12,992 bases of DNA from positions 1 to 12,992 of the forward strand of contig CAKPJR010000022.1 of assembly GCA_934162925.1 (NCBI GenBank), read 5' to 3'. Every line of letters starts with the position of its first letter. Position 1 is the stretch's first letter. The DNA comes from an uncultured Clostridia bacterium (GTDB lineage Bacteria; Bacillota; Clostridia; TANB77; CAG-508). A program made the position numbers and the translations under genes. Below are positions 5,273-10,824 of this stretch, in pieces. The notes under the pieces are model-generated. The model was given only the letters and a program-made list of their open reading frames with translations. It did not search any database and had not been told where the DNA came from.

Positions 5273-7202
5273 TTAATTTGTTGTTTCAGCATTTTCTTCG
5301 CAGAATTTTACTGGCTTAACACCTACTGAAATAGGAGTAGTATCTTTTGTATAAATTACACTATCATTAGTTTCATCTGGTATATAATCAAATGCTGTAT
5401 CAATTTCTTGCATTTGAAATTTATCTTCTTCGTTAATATAGATTATTCCAAATTTATAAGTTTCCATTTTATTATCTGGATCTAATTTATAATAATCCTC
5501 TAAAGGAAACACTCTAACAATAGCACTATTATCTTCAACAAAGTTAAAGTAAAACATTTGCTTTTGCACATAGTATGTTGCCTCTGTAAAATGTACATCA
5601 TAGTATTGTTGTAACCTCATTATTATTTTGCCAACTTCTTCCTCTGGTAAATAGTTGCTAAATCTAACACTTCCTAATACATTACCTAATATCATAGGCT
5701 TTGTAGTATTGATATAACCTTTATCAAATAACTCTTGACAAGGCTTACAAATAGATTCTCTAAAATTAATTTGCTTTACTGCTATTACTGTACCTATAAT
5801 ATCAAGTTCTATATCTTCAACATATCTCATTATTAAATCTGCTTGTTCTTCTCGTGTATAATCTTTCCAAGTTTTAGTTCTTTCTTGATATTCTTTATTT
5901 AGCTTAATCTTATTGATAAAATCAATATCTCTTTTTAGTAAAATATCTCTTGGTGTAAATTTTAATTCTTCTACACAATCAGTAGCATCTAATTTATTTT
6001 CAAGTTCTGTAATAGCATTTTCAACTATTTTCTTTTCTTCATTATATTCTTTTAGTTCAAAAACACCATTGATATAGGCTTTTTTTATTCTTTCTAGTTT
6101 GTTTTTCTGATTGATTATTTCTTTTTCTAATTGTTCTTTAGGTTCATCAAATTTTTGCTTTATCATAGGCAAGAAGAATTGATTTACAACAGAGTCATAT
6201 TCGGTTAATTCATCTATAAATTGCTCAAAATACTCATTTATTACATTTTCTTTAAACTGAACTTTACAATCATTACAATAATAGTAAAAGTATGTCTTGC
6301 CATTTTTCTTTGTAGTAGCCTTACCACCTAAAATACGATTACATTTAGGACATTTTAGTTTTTGTAAATATAGATATGTCAATGTTCTTTGATAACTTCT
6401 CGAGTTTTTCTTTTTCTGTACTTGGCAATCAGCCCACATTTCTTTTGAAATAATTGGTTCAACTACATCTTCATAATAAGTAGGGTTCTTTGTTCTTTTT
6501 CCGTGAATGAAATCACCTTTATATATTTCATTTTCAAGAATAGTAACAATAGTGGAATCTCGCCAATTATCTTTTCCTAATACTTTTTCTTCATTGAATA
6601 GATTACTTATTTTTTGATAAGAGTACCCATTATAATATAAATCAAATATTCTAATTACAACATCTTTAGTGGAATAATCTATTACCAATCTTTTATCTTC
6701 GTGCTTATAGCCTAATGGGGCAATGTGAGGAATATGACCACATTTAATTGCACCTGCTAAACCTACTTTAGTTCTTTCACTTGTTCTTTCAATTTCATTT
6801 TGACTAACACTCATTAATAATCTTGAAATCATTTTGCCGTTGGCACTTGTTGTATTTATTTCATCATTTACACAATCTAAATAAGCATCGTTCTCATCTA
6901 AAAAAGTCATTAAATTTTCCCAATCATAAATACTTTTAGTTATTCTATCTAGTTTTAAAGCAACTATTGTGTTTATCTTTTTAGCCTTAATATCATCTTT
7001 TAATCTTTCAAATTCTGGTCTATGATTACCAGTTTTGGCACTAATTCCTGCATCTTCGTAATAATCTATTATTTCATAGCCTTTAAATTTACAAAAAGAC
7101 TCTAATCTTTCTCTTTGTTCTGGAAGACTAAAACCGTTCTCTTGCTTGGTCTTCGGTTGATACTCTCATATACAACCCACATTTTTTCTTTTCATCTTTC
7201 AA
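5273..7202 (-). pseudogene. tnpX: Large serine recombinase (TnpX-like), frameshifted
   Basis: The reconstructed product is about 642 residues. In order: an N-terminal resolvase domain with the catalytic serine in YMRVSTEDQ (residue 15); a Recombinase domain (PF07508, from about LGYKHEDKRLVIDY to NEIYKGDFIHGK); a zinc ribbon with CPKC and CNDC; a long coiled coil; and a C-terminal domain. Translation begins at a TTG (7202) 9 bases after AGGAGG. After about 23 codons an apparent extra base at 7136 (C on the minus strand, in GAACGGTTTT) shifts the frame. Removing it restores REGFSLPEQRERLE and the whole domain. The long open frame starting at the internal ATG 6910 lacks the catalytic serine. As written, the gene is broken unless the base is a sequencing error. 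The family excises and inserts elements via a circular intermediate. Confidence 0.9.
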
Positions 7203-7264
7203 TTTACATAACCTCCTAACTTCAAAAAAAGAGACATCAAAGTACACACGAGTACTAATGACAT
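7199..7264 (-). CDS. Putative leader peptide of the recombinase (21 aa)
   Basis: A 21-codon frame runs from ATG 7264 to TGA 7199-7201, beginning MSLVLVCTLMSLFLK and rich in Leu and Val. Its stop overlaps the recombinase TTG start (TTGA), and its Gly-Gly codons contain the recombinase Shine-Dalgarno sequence. The frame covers both arms of the terminator hairpin, so a translating ribosome would unfold it, and termination at TGA would place the ribosome on the recombinase start. A possible weak RBS (GGA) lies 8 bases before the ATG. The arrangement is visible; that the peptide is made and regulatory is inference. Confidence 0.5.
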   Translation of the reverse strand: MSLVLVCTLMSLFLKLGGYVN

Positions 7265-7269
7265 CTCTT
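7224..7269 (-). terminator. Leader terminator (attenuator) upstream of the recombinase
   Basis: On the minus strand AAGAGATGTCA (7269-7259) pairs with TGATGTCTCTT (7239-7229) over 11 positions including two G-U pairs. An inner 5-bp stem (7256-7252 with 7245-7241) is also present. Seven T follow (7230-7224), only 7 nt before the recombinase Shine-Dalgarno. It lies between promoter and gene, so it is a conditional terminator rather than a gene-end signal. Confidence 0.75.
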
Positions 7270-7328
7270 AAATCCGTTTATCACAAAATAAAATACAATA
7301 TAATTGTAATATAATATAATTTTTTCAA

Positions 7329-7372
7329 AGTACTCGTAAATCTATATTTGCTATTGCCCAAGAAAATATAGA
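7329..7372 (-). promoter_or_regulatory. Upstream leader hairpin and antiterminator-like segment
   Basis: A 9-bp stem (7372-7364 with 7349-7341) forms just after the predicted transcription start. Immediately after it, ACGAGTACT (7337-7329) is exactly complementary to AGTACTCGT (7256-7248), which includes the inner 5' arm and loop of the terminator. The two pairings exclude each other, which is the layout of a transcription attenuator. Confidence 0.5.
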
Positions 7373-7387
7373 TAGTTAATTGCCTAT

Positions 7388-7415
7388 ATTATATCACGAT
7401 TTAAAGAAATGTCAA
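7388..7415 (-). promoter_or_regulatory. Strong promoter of the recombinase transcription unit
   Basis: On the minus strand consensus TTGACA (7415-7410), 16 nt, then TGA plus TATAAT (7396-7388), giving an extended -10. Transcription would start near 7381, leaving a structured leader of about 180 nt before the recombinase start. Confidence 0.85.
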
Positions 7416-7426
7416 TTTTTTACAAA

Positions 7427-7708
7427 TTATATGTTTTTCAAATATGTTTCTAGGTCTGATATTTTTATCTTTTTAGATAGATTAGAAATATAAACATCAT
7501 TTGAATAATTAAAAACTAAAAATGTAATATTTTTAATAATTACTCTATGTGGTTCAATGTATGAAATATTAGTCTTCTCAATTTTTCTAATACTACCATT
7601 GATAAAAGTAGGATTAACTTTAGAAAATTCACATATAAATTCTAGTCTTTTCTTCAAGCTTTCTTCAAATCGTAATTCTTTCTTAATTATCTTCACTACT
7701 AACACCAT
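7427..7708 (-). CDS. Small protein of unknown function
   Basis: The product is up to 93 residues, basic and lysine-rich, with no membrane segment. Its N-terminal half looks helical (FEESLKKRLEFICEFSK) and its C-terminal half beta-rich. AAAGGATGG lies at the start; the ATG at 7708 is too close to it, so the GTG four codons further in (VKIIKKELRF, at 7696) may be the real start. The stop lies 12 nt before the recombinase promoter and the start about 45 nt after the tRNA-Leu terminator, so it occupies the gap between the tRNA gene and the transposon and may be island cargo. I recognise no family, and whether it is expressed is uncertain. Confidence 0.55.
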   Translation of the reverse strand: MVLVVKIIKKELRFEESLKKRLEFICEFSKVNPTFINGSIRKIEKTNISYIEPHRVIIKNITFLVFNYSNDVYISNLSKKIKISDLETYLKNI

Positions 7709-7750
7709 CCTTTCGTTTGGATGATTTTAATATTGTTTTTATGCAACAAA

Positions 7751-7783
7751 AAAATCAACCAGATTCATTTTCTGATTGATTTT
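7751..7783 (-). terminator. Terminator of the tRNA-Leu gene
   Basis: A 12-bp stem (7772-7783 with 7751-7762, one G-U pair) encloses a 9-nt loop and is followed on the minus strand by a T run reaching TTTTTTTTG. It lies about 40 nt past the tRNA 3' end; a second small hairpin (CTGTTC...GAACAG, about 7794-7814) lies between them. Confidence 0.75.
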
Positions 7784-7823
7784 TGTATCAATTCTGTTCT
7801 ATTAGTTCGAACAGAAACGTCAT

Positions 7824-7911
7824 TGGTGCAGATGGCCGGAATCGAACCGGCACGGTTTATTCAACCGCAGGATTTTAAGTCCTGTGCGTCTGCCAGTTCC
7901 GCCACATCTGC
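7824..7911 (-). tRNA. tRNA-Leu (anticodon UAA)
   Basis: All arms of a type II tRNA can be drawn on the minus strand: a 7-bp acceptor stem (7911-7905 with 7834-7828), an anticodon stem CAGGA/TCCTG with loop CTTAAAA (anticodon TAA), a variable arm CGGTT/AACCG, a T arm GCCGG TTCGATT CCGGC, discriminator A, and an encoded CCA (7826-7824). It reads UUA and UUG codons. It is intact and is the likely integration target of the island to its left, given the 46-bp related segment at 2362-2407. Confidence 0.97.
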
Positions 7912-7931
7912 ATTTCTTACTGGCAAAAATG

Positions 7932-7961
7932 ATTATACTACTCTTTTATATTAGTTGTCAA
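7932..7961 (-). promoter_or_regulatory. Promoter of tRNA-Leu
   Basis: On the minus strand consensus TTGACA (7961-7956), 18 nt, then TATAAT (7937-7932), about 20 nt before the tRNA 5' end. Confidence 0.85.
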
Positions 7962-8028
7962 TATTTTTTTTAAATTTTTTTAATTCAATTTTTGTCTTTT
8001 TCTGTTACTTATGGTCGATGAGTTTTTC

Positions 8029-8057
8029 TTGTCTTTTTCCAATTTTTGGTATATATT
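8029..8057 (+). promoter_or_regulatory. Probable promoter of the 8094-8306 gene
   Basis: TTGTCT (8029-8034), a 17-nt spacer and TATATT (8052-8057). A transcript starting near 8064 would have a leader of about 30 nt carrying AAGGAGG. Confidence 0.5.
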
Positions 8058-8093
8058 TATTTAGTTCTAATTTTTTAATAAGGAGGATTAATT

Positions 8094-8306
8094 GTGCCAA
8101 ATTATTTTTGTGCAAGAATTTCTCAGGAGTACTCTGAGAAATTACGGCTATTAGCATTGAATTCGGGTGTTTCTGAGAAGAACATTGTTTTTAGTACAAT
8201 TGGATGTCCATTTTGTACTCTTGATATTTATATCAAGTTTAAAGAAAAAACGTCATTAGAAAGCTTCTCTAATGACGCTAATCCATACGTACTAGAACGT
8301 TGGTAA
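8094..8306 (+). CDS. Small protein of unknown function
   Basis: The 70-residue product starts at a GTG 7-8 bases after a strong AAGGAGGA. It has a helical N-terminal segment (SQEYSEKLRLLALNSG) and a CPFC pair near the middle (GCPFCTLD), which could bind metal or be redox-active. A promoter precedes it and a perfect-looking terminator follows 26 nt after the stop, which supports a genuine gene. Its 3' end contains a 10-bp inverted repeat that, on the opposite strand, forms the terminator of mltG. I do not recognise a family; it is small enough to be a chance frame, but the expression signals argue against that. Confidence 0.6.
   Translation: MPNYFCARISQEYSEKLRLLALNSGVSEKNIVFSTIGCPFCTLDIYIKFKEKTSLESFSNDANPYVLERW
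8245..8277 (-). terminator. Terminator for mltG, inside the convergent gene
   Basis: A perfect 10-bp stem (8268-8277 with 8251-8260) has a 7-nt loop and is followed on the minus strand by TTTTTT (8250-8245). It lies about 90 nt past the mltG stop and within the last codons of the plus-strand gene. Confidence 0.7.
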
Positions 8307-8332
8307 TCAATTGCTAATGTTTTACCCTTCTT

Positions 8333-8366
8333 CCCTTCTACAAATATTTTGTAGAGGGGCTTTTTT
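8333..8366 (+). terminator. Terminator of the 8094-8306 gene
   Basis: A 12-bp stem (8333-8344 with 8348-8359, one G-U pair), a 3-nt loop and TTTTTT (8361-8366). The T run overlaps the mltG stop codon on the other strand, so the two genes converge with interleaved terminators. Confidence 0.85.
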
Positions 8367-9444
8367 AATATTCAAACCATAATCCTTCTGATTTTAGTTC
8401 ATTTATAATTCTATTATGTTCACTTGAAGTTTTTGTAAAGTATAACTTTCCATTTTTGTCTGCTACAAAAAACAAATACTCCGTATTTGTTGGTTCAAGA
8501 GCCGCTTCTATACTCGATTTACTCACTGATGCTACTGGTCCTATTGGTAGTTTTCCTTCCATGTTAGGTCCACGTGTATTATATGCATTATATGTGTCTA
8601 ATTCTTTTTGATATAAGTCTCTTTCTCCCATATCTACTTTTACAGCATAATATGTTGTAACATCGCTTTGTATTGCCATTTCTCTGTTTAATCTATTATA
8701 TATAACACTTGCCACGTCTTTTCTTCCATTACTGCTCATAGATTCTGTTTCTATTATAGAGGCTATTGTTAGTATTTCATGTATACTGTATCTACTTTTT
8801 TCTATTTCATCTTTATACTGTTCTAAAACATCTCCCATTTTATCTAACATTTTTTCAAAAATTTCTTCTACTGTAACATCTTTATTTTTTATTGCATAAG
8901 TATCTGGGAATAGATAACCTTCTAATGAATAATATATTTCATCTTGATTTATTTCATTAGTTAAAAACCAATACTTATCAATTAATGAATTTATATATTC
9001 CTTGTCTTCTAAAGTTTTCATTACATCTTCTTGAGTATTATTTGTTGTTTCTTCTATCCTATTTGCAAGCCATCTCATATTTTTGCCTTCTATATATGTT
9101 ATACTAAGTTGATTAGGGTCATGCATTATTCCTGTTTGCAACATCTCAGTAATTTCTTTGACATTCATACTTTGTTTTAAGTAATAAGTCCCAGCTTGGA
9201 AATTTGATACTTTATTTAATTTCACATATATCTTAAAAGACATTTTGTTTTTTATTAATTTGTTTTCTTTTAGTATATCTGCTATCTTATTCGTTCCGCT
9301 TCCCAATGGTATTGTAATTTCTATTTCAGTTTCATTTTTATTTACATGTGATATTGAAACAAAATACCATATAAGAGAACTTATAATAATTAAAACTACT
9401 ACTATAATTGCCAATAGTATTTTGTTTTTTATTAAATTTATCAT
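8365..9444 (-). CDS. mltG: Endolytic murein transglycosylase MltG
   Basis: The 359-residue YceG/MltG-family protein (PF02618) cleaves nascent peptidoglycan strands at the membrane and so helps set glycan chain length. It has one N-terminal membrane helix (about residues 8-30), a LysM-like region (about 41-105), and the catalytic domain with EGYLFPDTY (175-183), the ASIIETES motif with the presumed catalytic Glu 232 (counterpart of E. coli E218), VIYNRLN, and the C-terminal EPTNTEYLFFVAD and SEHNR motifs. All family landmarks are present and the length is normal. The ATG follows AGGAGAG; the upstream gene ends 12 nt before it, so the two form an operon. Confidence 0.97.
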   Translation of the reverse strand: MINLIKNKILLAIIVVVLIIISSLIWYFVSISHVNKNETEIEITIPLGSGTNKIADILKENKLIKNKMSFKIYVKLNKVSNFQAGTYYLKQSMNVKEITEMLQTGIMHDPNQLSITYIEGKNMRWLANRIEETTNNTQEDVMKTLEDKEYINSLIDKYWFLTNEINQDEIYYSLEGYLFPDTYAIKNKDVTVEEIFEKMLDKMGDVLEQYKDEIEKSRYSIHEILTIASIIETESMSSNGRKDVASVIYNRLNREMAIQSDVTTYYAVKVDMGERDLYQKELDTYNAYNTRGPNMEGKLPIGPVASVSKSSIEAALEPTNTEYLFFVADKNGKLYFTKTSSEHNRIINELKSEGLWFEY

Positions 9445-9456
9445 TTGTTTTCTCTC

Positions 9457-10639
9457 CTATTCTATAATATAATCTACTACATTTATATAATCGTTCTTTT
9501 CGATGTTCTTATTCAAAACTATGCAAGTATCTATTCCAATTTCTCTCAATTTAGGTGTAAGCTCTATCATAAATCTTTTTACAACTTCTTTTTCGTCATC
9601 CTCGATATTATCAAAATCAATAATTACCCCATTTACATTATTTCCTATAACTTCATTAACAATCGTATTTATTACATTTGTTCTAGTTTTATATTCTTTT
9701 AGTATTGAATTTATTTGCTTTTCTAATAATTTGTTTGATATACAAACCCATATCTTGCTATCGCTTTGGGTACCTTCAGAGTTGTCTTTAATCTCTATTT
9801 TATTTTCTTTTATATTAAATACTGTTTTTACATTTATTTTTTTAGTATTATTATTCTCTGTCAAATCAAAACTTCCACTTCTATAATCCTCAATTGAAAT
9901 TGTTTCAGCCTTTCCCTTTTCTTGCATGTCTTGTCTTATTATATATTCAGAGGTAAGTTTATTTGCTTTCACATATCCGCAAGGTTCCATCTTGAGTTCT
10001 TATTTGTCTCCATCCCTTGCTTGTAGTATAAAAACAATAAACAGTTTTGCCTTTTTCTAATGTTCCAATGTCTTTTGACATTCTTCTAGGTTTAAATTTT
10101 ATATTAGCATTTTCTGCAACAACTGCCCTTATCATTCCTTTATCAAGTTTATCTATAATTACTCTATTTGAACTTTCTATATATTGAACATCTATGTTAT
10201 ATACTATGCCCATTTTTGAGATAGGAAGATACATATTATTGTCAATTCTAATTATAGAGTCAATTAATTCTGTATTAGTATCATTTATTACCATTTTCTC
10301 TTCATCTATTACTATATTAGCTACTTTAGTATCTGAGGTTGTTATAATTTGATTATTTTCAGAATCATAATAAATATTATCATCAAATAAATTTTTGACA
10401 TCCTCTTCGGAAATATAAACCGTGTTATTTTCATTTATATATATGTTATGTTTTAACTCTTCTGTTTTATTTTCTTCGTTTATTATTAAGTTTGTAATAT
10501 CTTTATATTTGTCTCTCTTGTATCCTGGAGCAATATTTATAATTAATGCAACTAGTATAAGAGCAACCAAACTAACACATACATTTCTTATAAATTTAAA
10601 TTTTTTTGCCTTTAATAATTTCTTTTTTAATTCTTTCAA
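9457..10639 (-). pseudogene. Membrane-anchored stalk/SH3/GH18-like protein, frameshifted
   Basis: The reconstructed product is about 393 residues: a membrane helix near the N-terminus, a copper-amine-oxidase-like stalk domain (about residues 60-160), a bacterial SH3 domain (from AVVAENANIKFKPR to LGYVKANKL), and the first part of a GH18-type domain (VINTIVNEVIGNNVNGVIIDFDNI...FMIELTPKLREIGID). An apparent extra base near 9979 (C on the minus strand, in TTGCGGATATG) splits it in the SH3 domain: the first frame ends at 9959, and the second is open from about 9990 to 9457. The GH18 part lacks the rest of the barrel and has IDFD where the catalytic Glu is expected, so it is probably non-catalytic. 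The TTG at 10639 is the best start, 5 nt after GGAGG; ATGs at 10651 and 10657 lack an RBS. It precedes mltG, suggesting a cell-wall role. Confidence 0.8.
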
Positions 10640-10670
10640 TTTTTCCTCCATAACCATCAATTATATTGCT

Positions 10671-10679
10671 AGTATATCA
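10671..10679 (-). promoter_or_regulatory. Promoter of the stalk/SH3-mltG operon
   Basis: On the minus strand TGA plus TATACT, an extended -10, about 32 nt before the TTG start. No good -35 is visible in the AT-rich DNA upstream. A start near 10664 leaves room for the GGAGG/TTG start but hardly for the upstream ATGs. Confidence 0.5.
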
Positions 10680-10787
10680 TAAAATAATAATATTAAAAAT
10701 ATTTTTTCATATTTTTTGTAATTTTATTGATATTATTGTTCTTTTGTGCTAATATTATAAATGTATATTTTTGTTCATTTCAAAAAA

Positions 10788-10796
10788 ATGTATAAT
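10788..10796 (+). promoter_or_regulatory. Candidate -10 element for pflB
   Basis: TATAAT (10791-10796) directly preceded by ATG lies about 29 nt before the pflB start. A convincing -35 is not visible at 16-18 nt. The divergent spacer 10661-10824 holds this and the opposite promoter, with nothing else that I can support. Confidence 0.45.
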
Positions 10797-10824
10797 AAAA
10801 ACGATAGAAAGAGAGGTCATTTAA

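Larger units (their letters stand above)
2790..7415 (-). mobile_element. Tn4451/TnpX-like mobilizable transposon (approximate limits)
   Basis: In order of transcription, the block holds a large serine recombinase with a structured leader, an oriT-like hairpin, a MobV relaxase, TnpV and a small membrane protein. Recombinase, relaxase and TnpV all occur in the Tn4451/Tn4453 group, whose TnpX excises and inserts the element and whose Mob protein allows transfer by a helper conjugation system. No resistance gene is visible. I could not identify terminal repeats, so both ends are estimates: the right end lies near the recombinase promoter, and the left end is somewhere between about 2600 and 3280. 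Confidence 0.7.

Noticed and set aside
7130..7140. Programmed ribosomal frameshifting in the recombinase
   Set aside because: There is no slippery heptamer, stimulatory pseudoknot or stop-codon context at the junction; a plain one-base insertion explains it better.
7721..7954. Plus-strand frame across the tRNA-Leu gene
   Set aside because: It is antisense to an intact tRNA and its terminator and has no ribosome binding site.
9445..9886. Hydrophobic-looking plus-strand frames opposite the stalk/GH18 gene
   Set aside because: Phe/Ile-rich frames are expected antisense to Lys/Asn-rich AT-rich genes; there are no start signals.
10770..10790. Possible Rex (redox) operator before pflB
   Set aside because: TTGTTC...CAAAA matches only part of the expected palindrome and the arms are not symmetric.
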